Positions 1 through 12,484 of a stretch of DNA of 64,000 bases are shown here, one piece after another. The first letter of the stretch is position 1, and each line of letters starts with the position of its first letter. Source of the stretch: Verrucomicrobiota bacterium (GTDB taxonomy: Bacteria; Verrucomicrobiota; Verrucomicrobiia; Limisphaerales; JACRJZ01); the NCBI GenBank assembly GCA_016219875.1, contig JACRJZ010000054.1:1-64000 (forward strand), read 5' to 3'. A program made the translations under genes and the position numbers. The notes beneath the pieces were generated by a model, which worked only from the letters and a program-made list of their open reading frames with translations, had not been told where the DNA came from and searched no databases.

Positions 1-61
1 ACGAGGGAGGCCGGACTGCCACCGTGCCCCGGCTTCCTTCGCTTCCAATTTCCAGGGGCAT

Positions 62-133
62 TTGGGTAACACCACTTTTGAGTCAACCGGAGCATTTTCC
101 GGCCTCATCTTGGGTAACACCCCCTTTTGAGTT
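62..133. repeat. Short direct repeat near window start
   Basis: The motif TTGGGTAACACC followed by a C/T-rich stretch and TTTTGAGT occurs twice, at about 62-83 and 110-132. I see no coding potential in 1-368; this stretch holds only this repeat and the palindromic element next to it. Confidence 0.5.
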
Positions 134-143
134 ACGGCGTGCA

Positions 144-263
144 CACGGTGGATTCGAGAATCCCTGGATCGTAGCAGCCGACGTGAGGAGGCTCTGTTTT
201 CAAATCCGAAATCAAAACAGAGCCTCCTCACGTCGGCTGCTACGCTTTCTTGAATCAGCCCTG
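144..263. mobile_element. Palindromic element, family A (long form, 120 bp)
   Basis: A 31-bp perfect inverted repeat (170-200 with 214-244) starts CGTAGCAGCCGACGTGAGGA and has a 13-nt loop. The right outer end reads TTCTTGAATCAGCCCTG, the same terminus as family C. The left outer end (CACGGTGGATTCGAGAA) is a degenerate copy of it, which gives a 120-bp unit, the same length as family C elements. No clear target duplication is visible here. The same core recurs at 11698, 16965, 32218, 33293, 36915 and 39852. Confidence 0.75.
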
Positions 264-368
264 CGCTCCAGGATCGGATCAAGCTTGGTTTGATCCGGGA
301 CCCCAACGGTTCGGCTGGCCAGAGAATCCACCGAACCCTCGCGCCGCATCGTGAGGCGCACGATTGCC

Positions 369-3908
<3,540 letters not shown>

Positions 3909-4050
3909 GCTGGGTGTGTGGAGTTGCAGAGAAAGGATTCCGGCTATCGTCTCGTTTTACGATTTACGTTTCACGTCTCACAAAACCGGCAGCGGAATTG
4001 CGTCATGCGTAAAACGTAAAACGTAAAAACCGCGCGGGTTTTGGGTCTTC

Positions 4051-5091
4051 TCATTTCCTCACCTCCGCCGGTTGTCCGTCGCGAAGCTGAGCGGCGCCTT
4101 CGGAAACAAGCTGTTCGCCTGGATTGAGGCCCGCGACGACTTCGATCTCGTCGCCGAGATGCTTGCCGGTTTTCACCAGGCGCATCTGGGCCTTGCCGTT
4201 AACGACCACAAACGCGATCTCCATCTGGCCTCGCACCACGACCGCTCCGGCGGGCACGCGCAGGGCGTTGACCTCGGCGACGGGCACGGCCACGCGGCCG
4301 AACTGGCCGCTGCGCAAGCCTGTCGTCGTGGGCAAATCGAGTTTCACGCGGAACGTGCGGCTCACCGGGTCGGCAACCGGCGCGATCTCGCCGATGACAC
4401 CATCGATCGCGACATTCGCGGTGGGGACACGAAGGCCGAGTTTGTCGCCCAGTTTCACGCGGTCGATGAGGGCTTCCGGCACGTCAGCTTCGAGGCGCAA
4501 CACGTTCGGATCTTCCACCTCGAAGAGCGGCTTGCCCGGCGCGGCGAGATCGCCCACGTCGGCGTGCTTGACCGTGACGACGCCGTCGAACGGCGCGGTG
4601 ATGCGGATGTAACCGAGCAGGGTAGCGGCTTCCTTCACGGCGCCTTCCGCGACCCGGAAGCGCGATTGCGCTGCATCGAATTCCTGCTGGGTGATGATCT
4701 TGCCGTCGAGCAGCGTCTTGACCCGGTCGAGGTCTTTCTGCGCCTGATCGCGAATTGCGACGGCCTGGTCATGCCGGGCCTGGATTTCGCGGGCATCAAC
4801 CTGCGCCAGAAGCTGGCCGGCTTTCACCACCAGGCCGGGCGTGGCAAGCATTTGCTGGACGGTGCCGCTGACTTTCGCGGAGACGGACGCGCTGAGTTTC
4901 GGCCGCACCGTACCGACGACTTCTTCGATGGCGAGGCGCTTCTGAATTTGCACGGTCACTGTGCGCACGGAGACGGCAGGCCCGGAGTCTATGGCTGCGG
5001 GAGGCCCCTGCTTTCGGGAGCAACCAGAGGCCCATAGGATCACAGCGAGGGCTGACACAGGAAGCGATTTGAGAATTGTGCTGAGTTTCAT
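4051..5091 (-). CDS. RND efflux periplasmic adaptor (membrane fusion protein)
   Basis: 346 aa from the chosen ATG at 5091. This start places a lipoprotein-type signal (MKLSTILKSLPVSALAVILW followed by ASGC) at the N-terminus; an in-frame start 29 codons upstream would bury it. The body has the HlyD/AcrA order: a lipoyl half (SGTVQQMLATPGLVVKAGQL), a helical hairpin rich in Q/D/R, the second lipoyl half (YIRITAPFDGVVTVKHADVG), then beta-barrel and membrane-proximal domains. It would bridge the permease encoded 142 nt downstream to an outer-membrane channel. No TolC-like gene is present in the window. Confidence 0.92.
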   Translation of the reverse strand: MKLSTILKSLPVSALAVILWASGCSRKQGPPAAIDSGPAVSVRTVTVQIQKRLAIEEVVGTVRPKLSASVSAKVSGTVQQMLATPGLVVKAGQLLAQVDAREIQARHDQAVAIRDQAQKDLDRVKTLLDGKIITQQEFDAAQSRFRVAEGAVKEAATLLGYIRITAPFDGVVTVKHADVGDLAAPGKPLFEVEDPNVLRLEADVPEALIDRVKLGDKLGLRVPTANVAIDGVIGEIAPVADPVSRTFRVKLDLPTTTGLRSGQFGRVAVPVAEVNALRVPAGAVVVRGQMEIAFVVVNGKAQMRLVKTGKHLGDEIEVVAGLNPGEQLVSEGAAQLRDGQPAEVRK

Positions 5092-5256
5092 ATTGGGTCC
5101 GACGGAGCAAAGTGTTTCAAAAACGGGGCTGTCCTGCAAGGCTTCCGTCCGACTCCGAAGCGCCGCGTGGGGGGGCACACGGCCTGCAAGCTCCGGTTAC
5201 AGGAGAGCGCCTGCTGGTGGGCCAGTTCCCTGACTGGCCGAGTTTTCGACCAGGCG

Positions 5257-5424
5257 CTAATGCGCCGTTCCGCCGATCATTCCTCCGACGACCATGCCGT
5301 AGATCGTCGTGATCCAAGGACTGCTCGTGAGCGGACACGCCCCGGACGAGCAGCCGACGAGCCGTTGGTAAGCGAAGCCCAGCGCCCCGCCGATGACCGC
5401 GCCGATGATGATCTTGAGAATCAT
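5257..5424 (-). CDS. Small membrane protein, DUF6132-like
   Basis: A 55-aa product starting MILKIIIGAVIGGALGFAYQ, then a Cys-rich turn (VGCSSGACPL) and a second glycine-rich membrane segment (TTIYGMVVGGMIGG). The two glycine-zipper helices around a C-x4-C turn match the small DUF6132 proteins found beside thioredoxin and rhodanese genes. It sits 25 nt downstream of trxA on the same strand, so co-transcription is likely. The exact function is unknown; I infer a redox or sulfur-related membrane role from context only. Confidence 0.75.
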   Translation of the reverse strand: MILKIIIGAVIGGALGFAYQRLVGCSSGACPLTSSPWITTIYGMVVGGMIGGTAH

Positions 5425-5449
5425 GGCAAACCTTTGCGTTGGGCGGGCG

Positions 5450-5806
5450 CTACGCGGCCGCCGCGTGGGCGGCAGGCACGCCGGTCGCGGCCCGATCGAG
5501 GCTGGCCTTCAAGTCGCGCGGGGAGGGCACTCCCACGAACGAGTCAAGAAGCTGCGCGCCCCGGAACACCATCAACGTCGGCACGCCGGTGATCCCAAAA
5601 TCGGCGGCCAGGCCGGGGGCTTCATCGACGTTGACCTTGACGATCTTGACGCGGTCCGCGTAGTCGCCGGCCAGTTTGTCCAGCACCGGCGCGAGCATCT
5701 TGCACGGGCCGCACCAGGGCGCGTAGAAGTCCACCAGGACCGGCAATCCGGCCTGCCGCACTTCCTGTTCGAAGGTTTCTTCCGTCAGTTCGGTGATCTG
5801 GCTCAT
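5450..5806 (-). CDS. trxA: Thioredoxin
   Basis: 118 aa with the canonical active site WCGPC (Cys32 and Cys35), the preceding VLVDFYAPW strand, and the cis-proline loop GVPTLMVF around residue 77. No signal peptide is seen, so it should be a cytoplasmic protein-disulfide reductant. It carries a short alanine-rich tail. It is followed closely by the DUF6132 gene and then by the RND adaptor and pump, suggesting one redox/efflux transcription unit on the minus strand. The 5807-5985 gap separates it from the divergent multihaem cytochrome gene. Confidence 0.95.
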   Translation of the reverse strand: MSQITELTEETFEQEVRQAGLPVLVDFYAPWCGPCKMLAPVLDKLAGDYADRVKIVKVNVDEAPGLAADFGITGVPTLMVFRGAQLLDSFVGVPSPRDLKASLDRAATGVPAAHAAAA

Positions 5807-5985
5807 ATTGTTCCTGTCTCAAGCTATATTGAATTCGTCACTGCCATGACTGAGCCGCGAGGCACGGAAAGGTTACATCCGGCCGAAGGGGTCGTCTTCC
5901 TCTCGCACAAGGCGCGCTGAACCGATGGTTCACGGAATTCCATGCTAGAAAGTGATTGACCTCCCGCAGCCGCTCGTGTGGTATT

Positions 5986-8900
5986 ATGCGCATGAACGCA
6001 TATTACTATATTGTGACTCTATGGACCAAGGGCGGCCGGCTTCTCGCCGCGGCGGCGGGACTCCTCCTCCTGGCCGGAGCCGGCGTCCGCGCCGGCGTCC
6101 CGGCGGCGCACCGCGGCCTGACCAATTACGTGGACGCCCGCACTTGCACGGCCTGCCACACCAACGCGGCGGCCGAAGTCATGCACACCACGCATTGGAC
6201 GTGGGAGCACACGGAAGCGGCCACGGGCCGGCGGCTCGGCAAGCGCACCGTGATCAACAACTACTGCGTGGCCCTGCCCTCCAACGAGCCGCGCTGCACG
6301 AGTTGCCACGCCGGGGTGGGGTACCGCGACAAGAACTTCGATTTCACCGATGCCACCAAGGTGGACTGCCTCGTCTGCCACGACACGACCGGCACCTACA
6401 AGAAGTTCCCCACTTTGGCGGGCGCGCCGTGGACCGGCCCCGGCCCGACGAATTTCAACGGCGTCACCTGGCAGCCCGTGAACCAGACCTACGTGGCCCA
6501 GAACGCCGGCAAGTCCAGCCGCGCCACCTGCGGCGCCTGCCACTTCTTCGGCGGCGGCGGCGACGCGGTGAAGCATGGCGACCTGGATTCCTCCCTGTTC
6601 AACCCGACTCGGACCCTTGATGTCCACATGGGAACCAACGGTCTGAATTTCCGCTGCGCCACCTGCCACGAGACGAAGACCCACGACATTCCGGGTTCGA
6701 TCTATTCCAAGGACCACACCGACAACCAGACTTGCGAGAAATGCCATACCGCCCGCCCGCACAAGACCGGCACGACGGCGGGCCGGCTCAATGCCCACAC
6801 CGGCCGCGTGGCCTGCCAGACCTGCCACGTGCCCGAATATGCTCGGGGCCGCACCACGATGACGAGTTGGGATTGGTCCACGGCGGGCGTTAAAGGCACC
6901 AACGGCCAGAACATTGTCATCAAGGACGCGAACGGTGATCCGATCTACGACACGCAGAAAGGCACGTTCACCTGGGACAAGAACGTCCGGCCCCGCTACG
7001 TCTGGTTCAATGGCCAGTTGGATTACTTGACGGTCGAGGACGTGATCGACCCCACTCGGCGGGTAGCCATCAACCGGCTGCACGGCGACATCACCGACGC
7101 CAAGGCCCGCATCATGCCGGTGAAGCGCTTCACGGGGCGCCAGCCGTATGATCCCGTCAACAACGTCCTGGCCGTCCCGCATCTTTTCGGCGGTGACACC
7201 AACGCCTATTGGAAGACGTTCAACTGGACGAACGCGCTGGCCGCCGGCATGGCCTACGTCGGCCGGCCCTTCAGCGGGCAAGTGGGCTGGGTGGAAACCG
7301 AGATGTTCTGGATCGAGAACCACATGGTGGCCCCCAAGGAGAAAGCCCTCGCTTGCACGGCTTGCCACACGCCGCAAGACGGCCGCTTGGACTTCGCGGC
7401 TCTGGGCTATGAGGCGGAACGCGCGGCCCGCCTGACGAACTTCGCGCTGCTCAATGGCCCGGACCACGCCGGACGTTTCGGCACCAACTTCCTTGGCTCG
7501 GCCTCCTGCGTCCAATGTCATCCCGGCAAGGTGGACGAAGTCATGGACACCGTTCATTACACTTGGCGCACGCCCAATCCCAAGCTTGCCTATCCCGGCG
7601 GCGGCTCGCATGGCATGATCGACCGCTTCTGCGCGCTCGTCGGCGCCAGCGCCATGGTCAATTACTACGCCGACCTCGGCGACCACAAAGGCTCCAGCGC
7701 CTGCGGCAAGTGCCACATTGGCCAGGAACTGCCGTTCCCCGATCCCAGCACCGGTCAGTACACGCAGACGCAGAAAGACCACCTCGACTGCCTCATCTGC
7801 CACGCCAGCGCCGGGAATTACGACATGACCGCCGACGCGGCCTACGATGAACACGACGCCGAAGCGAGCCATCGCGCCCTAAAGACCGATCCCCAATCCG
7901 GCCGCCGTTATTGGTTCCAGGATAAATCCCTCCGCGCCGCCGAGAGTGTGGGCCGGCGCGTGGACACGGATTCCTGCCTGCGCTGTCACGAGCACGGCCA
8001 AGCCGCCCCCGACTACAAGCGCGGCACGCCCTACAAGCCTCAACACGACGTCCACGCCGCCGCCGGCGTGCTCTGCACGGCTTGCCACAAAGTCGAACAC
8101 CACAAGATGGCCCGCGGCTCCCGCGTGACCGACATGCACGGCTGGGAACTCCAGAACGTGGAAGTCGATTGCGCCAACTGCCACGGCAACCGGCCGCATC
8201 CCGAATACCCGTGGAAGCGCACTTGGGCGCCCTACAACGAACACGTCGCCTTCATGGCTTGCGAGACGTGCCACATCCCGCGCACCTCGGGTGCTTCCCG
8301 CCGCGTGTGGTATTCGACCTTTGGCATGACCAACGGGCCGGAAGCCTCCATCCCGAAACCAGACCCCAACTCCGGCGTCTTTGAACCCTACAGTGTTTAC
8401 GAGGCGAGCTACGGTTCGCGTCCCGCCTATCGCTGGTTCAACGGCGACGCCAGCATGTTGGCCGAGCCGGTGCATGACGCCAACGCCTGGGATTTCCGCG
8501 TCGCCACCCGGGACACGCCGCGCGCGAAGATTTATCCCCTCCGCCCGATTATCAGCGGCATGATCATGGACCGCCGCGGCTTCGGCTACGATCCGAACTT
8601 CAACCCGCAATTCACCATGCTCGCCGCGATGGACATGATGGAAGCTCCCATGAAGATGATGGGCTTCATGCGTCCCGAAGGGCTGAACCCTCGCGAGCGC
8701 GCGGTCCTCTCGCAATTCCCGAACCTGGTGAACTTTGACAAGGAGCACTACGTCCACACCGGCAACGTCCGGGAGGCAGTCAACATCGGTCTGGGCCGCT
8801 TGGGTCTGATGATGATGGGCCAGGACGCCTGGGCCGTGCCGCCATCGGCGCTCAACGACATCGGCTCCAATTTCTGGAGCGGCGATCTCCTTGGCCTCGA

Positions 8901-9339
8901 CCTGCCGAACAACCCGACGGATCCGACCTTCGATCCCAACAACGATCCCACGCACGTCACCGGCTCCTTCATCAGCTTGAGCCACGGCATCAAGCGGAAC
9001 GAGGCCCTGCGGTGTCTGGATTGCCACAGCCGCGCCAGCGTCCTGGACTTCCGCGCGCTCAGCTACAGCCCGGCCCGCGCGACCCAACTGCAGACCCTGT
9101 TCGAGAAAGTGCAATTCATCACCCTGCGCCACGGGCCGGACGGCCTCTTGCTCCGCTGGTCCGCCAAACCGTCCCGCGCCTACCAGTTGATGTCCACCAC
9201 CGATCTCAAGTCCGGCGTGTGGACCCCCGTCGGCGAGCGGCTGTCGGGCGTGGAACACTTCTACGAGCATGTGGTTCCTCCGGCCGATCTGGCCACGGGC
9301 CGGCAATTGTTCTACCGCGTGGTGGAACTCCCCCAGTGA
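5986..9339 (+). CDS. Sixteen-haem cytochrome c: tandem fusion of two octahaem (OTR-like) modules
   Basis: 1117 aa from the ATG at 5986 (an in-frame TTG at 5956 and an ATG at 5992 are alternatives). A signal peptide (LLAAAAGLLLLAGAGVRAG) sends it out of the cytoplasm. It contains exactly 16 CXXCH haem-binding motifs. The first eight (residues about 54-460) and second eight (about 508-1010) match one-to-one in order and surroundings, for example DCLVCHDTTG with DCLICHASAG, and CQTCHVPEYARG with CETCHIPRTSGA. Each half is about the length of octahaem tetrathionate-reductase-type cytochromes. The last 60 or so residues form a non-haem tail ending QLFYRVVELPQ, shared with other exported proteins here. 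Likely role: multi-electron reductase or electron conduit; substrate unknown. Confidence 0.9.
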   Translation: MRMNAYYYIVTLWTKGGRLLAAAAGLLLLAGAGVRAGVPAAHRGLTNYVDARTCTACHTNAAAEVMHTTHWTWEHTEAATGRRLGKRTVINNYCVALPSNEPRCTSCHAGVGYRDKNFDFTDATKVDCLVCHDTTGTYKKFPTLAGAPWTGPGPTNFNGVTWQPVNQTYVAQNAGKSSRATCGACHFFGGGGDAVKHGDLDSSLFNPTRTLDVHMGTNGLNFRCATCHETKTHDIPGSIYSKDHTDNQTCEKCHTARPHKTGTTAGRLNAHTGRVACQTCHVPEYARGRTTMTSWDWSTAGVKGTNGQNIVIKDANGDPIYDTQKGTFTWDKNVRPRYVWFNGQLDYLTVEDVIDPTRRVAINRLHGDITDAKARIMPVKRFTGRQPYDPVNNVLAVPHLFGGDTNAYWKTFNWTNALAAGMAYVGRPFSGQVGWVETEMFWIENHMVAPKEKALACTACHTPQDGRLDFAALGYEAERAARLTNFALLNGPDHAGRFGTNFLGSASCVQCHPGKVDEVMDTVHYTWRTPNPKLAYPGGGSHGMIDRFCALVGASAMVNYYADLGDHKGSSACGKCHIGQELPFPDPSTGQYTQTQKDHLDCLICHASAGNYDMTADAAYDEHDAEASHRALKTDPQSGRRYWFQDKSLRAAESVGRRVDTDSCLRCHEHGQAAPDYKRGTPYKPQHDVHAAAGVLCTACHKVEHHKMARGSRVTDMHGWELQNVEVDCANCHGNRPHPEYPWKRTWAPYNEHVAFMACETCHIPRTSGASRRVWYSTFGMTNGPEASIPKPDPNSGVFEPYSVYEASYGSRPAYRWFNGDASMLAEPVHDANAWDFRVATRDTPRAKIYPLRPIISGMIMDRRGFGYDPNFNPQFTMLAAMDMMEAPMKMMGFMRPEGLNPRERAVLSQFPNLVNFDKEHYVHTGNVREAVNIGLGRLGLMMMGQDAWAVPPSALNDIGSNFWSGDLLGLDLPNNPTDPTFDPNNDPTHVTGSFISLSHGIKRNEALRCLDCHSRASVLDFRALSYSPARATQLQTLFEKVQFITLRHGPDGLLLRWSAKPSRAYQLMSTTDLKSGVWTPVGERLSGVEHFYEHVVPPADLATGRQLFYRVVELPQ

Positions 9340-9489
9340 GGTGAGGGCCGCCAGTCCGGCTTCGCGTCACGCGCGGGTTGCTCCCTGAGAGGGCCCGCGC
9401 GTGCCGGCGCGGTGATCGGCGGTGTCCCGTATTTCGTTTTTGCGCTACGCGGTCGGGCCGCCTAGAGTCCGCCCCACAACACTCGTGCT

Positions 9490-9840
9490 ATGTCAAAAAA
9501 GCTGAGTCCCAGCGAACTGTCCGATCAGGCGATCGAACTCATTGCGGCGCGCTTCAAAGTTTTGAGCGAACCGAGCCGCTTGAAGCTGCTCATCGCGTTG
9601 GAAGAGGGCGAGAAGAACGTGAGCCAACTCGTGACCGCCACGGGCGCCACCCAAGCCACCACCTCCCGCCATCTCCAGGCCTTGGCCGACGCCGGCTTGG
9701 TCCAGCGGCGGCGCGAAGGCGCGGCGGTGTTTTACAGCATCGCAGACGCCGCGGTGTTCGGGCTGTGCGAACACGTCTGCGGCAGCGTGCAGAAGCGGCT
9801 GCAACAGCAGGCGCAAGCCGCCAAGCTGTTCGGCGGCTGA
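9490..9840 (+). CDS. ArsR/SmtB-family transcriptional regulator
   Basis: 116 aa. A winged helix-turn-helix spans about residues 25-88: the FKVLSEPSRLKLLIAL helix, the recognition region ATGATQATTSRHLQALADAG, and a wing at QRRREGAAVFYSI. The last helix carries a CEHVC pair (Cys93 and Cys97), which could bind metal or sense thiol/persulfide state. This is inference, since the classical alpha-3 CxC metal site is absent. It follows the cytochrome gene by 150 nt on the same strand and is convergent with the DUF2892 gene, so it may control the surrounding redox/efflux genes. Confidence 0.92.
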   Translation: MSKKLSPSELSDQAIELIAARFKVLSEPSRLKLLIALEEGEKNVSQLVTATGATQATTSRHLQALADAGLVQRRREGAAVFYSIADAAVFGLCEHVCGSVQKRLQQQAQAAKLFGG

Positions 9841-9874
9841 ACGGTGCCAAGCTGTCGGCGGCCGCTCAATTTGG

Positions 9875-10102
9875 CTACCCCTTCTGGCCGCGGGCCGGGC
9901 TACAGCAGCAAGAGCCTTTGCCCACGCCCAGTTTGCCCAGGAAGTTCTCCGCCGGGCAGAACCCGGTGAAAGCGGATTGAATCAGGTTGCAGCCGACGAA
10001 CGCCGTCAGCAGCAGCCACCATGGGCTGACCCAGTGCGCCAGCGAAATGCTGATCAACACCATCGTGCCCGCCAGAATCCGAATCGCGTTTTCCATCTTC
10101 AT
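9875..10102 (-). CDS. DUF2892 (YgaP-type transmembrane) protein
   Basis: 75 aa beginning MKMENAIRILAGTMVLISIS. Two membrane helices are separated by HWVSPWW, followed by the signature TGFCPAENFLGKLG and a cysteine cluster GSCCCSP. DUF2892 domains are the membrane anchor of YgaP-type rhodaneses and also occur as stand-alone proteins beside ArsR, thioredoxin and rhodanese genes. The start at 10102 was chosen because upstream codons are not DUF2892-like; MENAIR (10096) is possible. Its placement beside the ArsR gene supports membership of the same redox module. Confidence 0.88.
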   Translation of the reverse strand: MKMENAIRILAGTMVLISISLAHWVSPWWLLLTAFVGCNLIQSAFTGFCPAENFLGKLGVGKGSCCCSPARGQKG

Positions 10103-10202
10103 AGTCAGAATCTCAATCTGCCCTGACGGAGCCGCGGAGCGCGGAAAGGTTACAGGCCGGAGACGATTGCAGAACCTCGCGGTCGTCGTGGCCGTTACCG
10201 CG

Positions 10203-11423
10203 CTACACCCGCAGGAAAATCTTCCGCTGATAGAGGAACCGCGCCAGCGCCAGCAAGAGTCCAAGCCCCGCCAGCGCAATGACCAGTTCCCCGGCGCCGC
10301 CGCCCACCGTCGCGTCGAGGAAGTGCTTCACGTCGCCGCCGGCAAGCCGGTGAGCGAGGCGCGTTGGGTTCACCAAGTTGCTGGCGAGGTAGAGGGTGAT
10401 GGCGTTGGCGCCGATCCACAGAAACGGCGTGGTCCAGCGGCGCCACTGCCAGATTTCGATGACTTGGTGGAAGGCCGCGAGGAGCAGCGCGCTCCATCCG
10501 CCGGCCACCAGCACGTAGGACGACGTCCAGATCTTCTTGATGACCGGGAACTGCAAGCCCCACAACCAGCCCGCCGCCAGGCACGCCACGCCGGCACCGG
10601 CGAGGAAGAAAACTTTGCGTTGCTCGCTGAGGCGCGGGTTGCGAATGAGCAGCCCGGCGAGCACGCCCAGCAGGCACGTGGCCACCGCGGGGAGCGTGCT
10701 GAGCAGGCCCTCCGGGTCCCATGTGCCGTCCCACTTGCGGCCGGGCAGGTATTTCTGATCGAGGTAGTTCGCCAGGTTGAGGCCCTTGTCGAAGACGCCG
10801 CGCCGGGTGTGGGTCGAGGACCAGTTGAGTTGCGCGGTGTTTGTCGCGGTGAGGGTGGTGCTGACCAGTTCACCTGACGCCGTGCGCGGCCGGACATCGG
10901 GAAACGGCACGAAGGTCATCAGCGCCCAGTAGCCCACGAGCAAGGCCGCCGTGACGGCGATGAGGCCCTTCCAGCGCACGTTCAGGAAAATCAGCGAGGC
11001 GAAGAGGTAACAGAGCGCGATGCGGTTCAGCACGCCCAGGAGCCGGATTTCCGGCCAGCGTTGCGACACCCCGCCGGAGTAAATCAGCGCCAGCACGAAG
11101 AGCAGGACGAAGCGCCGGAACAGGCGCCGGTACGCGGCCCCGCGCCCCTCCGCGGTGAGATGCTTCTGCAACGAGAACACGATCGACATCCCGACCATGA
11201 ACACGAAGAGCGGGAAGATCAGGTCGTAGAAGCGGAAGCCCGCCCACTCGGCGTGATCGAATTGTGCCGCCAGGAAGCCAGTCACTCCGGTGCCGTGCAT
11301 TTTCTGCAACGCGTAGAGCGATTCATCCGCGCCGAGAATCATCAGCATGTCGAAGCCGCGCAACGCATCCAGCGACAGCAGGCGTGGCGAGGCGGGTTGG
11401 GTGGGTTCGGAGGAAGGGCTCAT
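10203..11423 (-). CDS. HGSNAT-like acyltransferase (DUF1624/DUF5009, COG4299) membrane protein
   Basis: 406 aa from ATG 11423 (an in-frame start at 11519 adds an unlikely proline/arginine-rich stretch). It begins RLLSLDALRGFDMLMILGAD, the N-terminal signature of the heparan-alpha-glucosaminide N-acetyltransferase-like family, followed by YDLIFPLFVFMVGMSIVFSL and about ten further hydrophobic helices with charged loops. The family moves acetyl groups across the membrane onto sugars; the bacterial substrates are mostly unknown. It is a stand-alone gene with no obvious operon partner. Confidence 0.9.
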   Translation of the reverse strand: MSPSSEPTQPASPRLLSLDALRGFDMLMILGADESLYALQKMHGTGVTGFLAAQFDHAEWAGFRFYDLIFPLFVFMVGMSIVFSLQKHLTAEGRGAAYRRLFRRFVLLFVLALIYSGGVSQRWPEIRLLGVLNRIALCYLFASLIFLNVRWKGLIAVTAALLVGYWALMTFVPFPDVRPRTASGELVSTTLTATNTAQLNWSSTHTRRGVFDKGLNLANYLDQKYLPGRKWDGTWDPEGLLSTLPAVATCLLGVLAGLLIRNPRLSEQRKVFFLAGAGVACLAAGWLWGLQFPVIKKIWTSSYVLVAGGWSALLLAAFHQVIEIWQWRRWTTPFLWIGANAITLYLASNLVNPTRLAHRLAGGDVKHFLDATVGGGAGELVIALAGLGLLLALARFLYQRKIFLRV

Positions 11424-11582
11424 AGGCGCGTGAAGAAGGCTCGGGCGGGGCCAGCCAATACTGCGGGACGGAATGCGCGTTTGCCGCAAAGCGAGTGCAT
11501 GGCGTGGTGGTAACAGCAAGAGGCGGCGGCTTCAAGTCCAGTTCCCGGGCGGCGAGCCATCCGATAGGCGAGCAGACGATGA

Positions 11583-11608
11583 AGATCACACTTTTAAAAG
11601 TGTGATCT
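11583..11608. repeat. 26-bp perfect palindrome
   Basis: AGATCACACTTTT is followed immediately by its exact reverse complement with no loop. A related CACACTT/AAGTGTG core occurs in the hairpin at 17061-17084. It could be an operator or part of a small repeat family. Confidence 0.6.
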
Positions 11609-11697
11609 GGCTGGTTTCGCAGTCTTCTTCCAGAAAGCCGGCGCGCTGCCGCTGGGGCTGCGGTCAAGCTCCTTGAAATATGAGCTTCTTTCAAAAC

Positions 11698-11764
11698 CGT
11701 AGCAGCCGACGTGAGGAGGCTCTGTTTCCGTTGAAGTTTGAGCCTCCTCACGTCGGCTGCTACG
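11698..11764. repeat. Palindromic element, family A
   Basis: 24-bp perfect arms (11698-11721 and 11741-11764, CGTAGCAGCCGACGTGAGGA plus GGCT) with a 19-nt loop. It ends 75 nt before the hisH start and may form a hairpin in its leader. Confidence 0.85.
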
Positions 11765-11838
11765 GGGTTTTGAAATCGCCTCATACGCGAGGTTTTCCAA
11801 AGGTTGAAATCGTCTGTCTCCGCCCTTACCCTGCGCCC

Positions 11839-12453
11839 GTGATTGCGTTGCTCGATTACGGCGCAGGCAACCTGCGCAGCGTGGAGAAGGCCCTCATCAA
11901 GGTGGGTGCGGACGTCCGCGTGATGACCCGGCCCGACGGCTTGAAGGACGCCCGCGCCGCCGTGTTGCCCGGCGTGGGCGCGTTCGATGATTGCGTGAAC
12001 GCCTTGCGCCGCCAGGAGTTGTTGGAGGCGGCGCGCGAGTTCATCGCCGGCGGACGGCCCTTCCTGGGCATCTGCGTCGGCTATCAGGCGTTGTTCGAGC
12101 GGAGCGAGGAGTTCAACAGTTGCGCCGCGGGCCTGGGCGTTTTTGCCGGCAAAGTGGTCCGGTTCCAGGAGCGGCCCGGCTTGAAGATTCCGCAGATCGG
12201 CTGGAACCAGCTTGAGATCACGCGACCGGACTGTCCGCTCTACCGCGGGGTTCCCAACGGCAGCCACGTCTATTTTGTCCACAGCTTTTTTCCCCAGCCG
12301 GCCGACCCTTCGATTGTGGCCACGCGCACGGAGTATGGCGCGCATTTCGCATCGTCGATCTGGTGGAACAACGTTTTCGCCACGCAGTTCCACCCGGAGA
12401 AGAGCCAGAAAGTCGGCCTGCAACTGCTGCAAAACTTCGTCGCGCTGGCGTAG
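11839..12453 (+). CDS. hisH: Imidazole glycerol phosphate synthase subunit HisH
   Basis: 204 aa from a GTG start at 11839, which gives the normal N-terminus (MIALLDYGAGNLRSVEKAL) and the usual family length. Class I glutamine amidotransferase that supplies ammonia to HisF in histidine biosynthesis. The triad is visible: nucleophile Cys79 in FLGICVGYQ, and His185 and Glu187 in TQFHPEKS; the oxyanion-strand motif PGVGAFD is also present. No other his gene lies in the window, so it is not in a his operon here. A family A hairpin lies just upstream. Confidence 0.95.
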   Translation: MIALLDYGAGNLRSVEKALIKVGADVRVMTRPDGLKDARAAVLPGVGAFDDCVNALRRQELLEAAREFIAGGRPFLGICVGYQALFERSEEFNSCAAGLGVFAGKVVRFQERPGLKIPQIGWNQLEITRPDCPLYRGVPNGSHVYFVHSFFPQPADPSIVATRTEYGAHFASSIWWNNVFATQFHPEKSQKVGLQLLQNFVALA

Positions 12454-12484
12454 CGGCGGCTCGGCAGCCGCACGGCTCACGCTG

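Larger units (their letters stand above)
11424..11838. other. Gene-free stretch with palindromes
   Basis: 415 bp between the acyltransferase and hisH with no supported gene. It holds a 26-bp perfect palindrome and a family A element, listed separately. An open frame continues upstream from hisH through the repeat, but it merely translates repeat sequence. Confidence 0.6.

Noticed and set aside
5941..5990. Promoter TTGACC...TATTAT before the cytochrome gene
   Set aside because: The spacing is about 20 nt, and the implied transcript would begin at or after the start codon.
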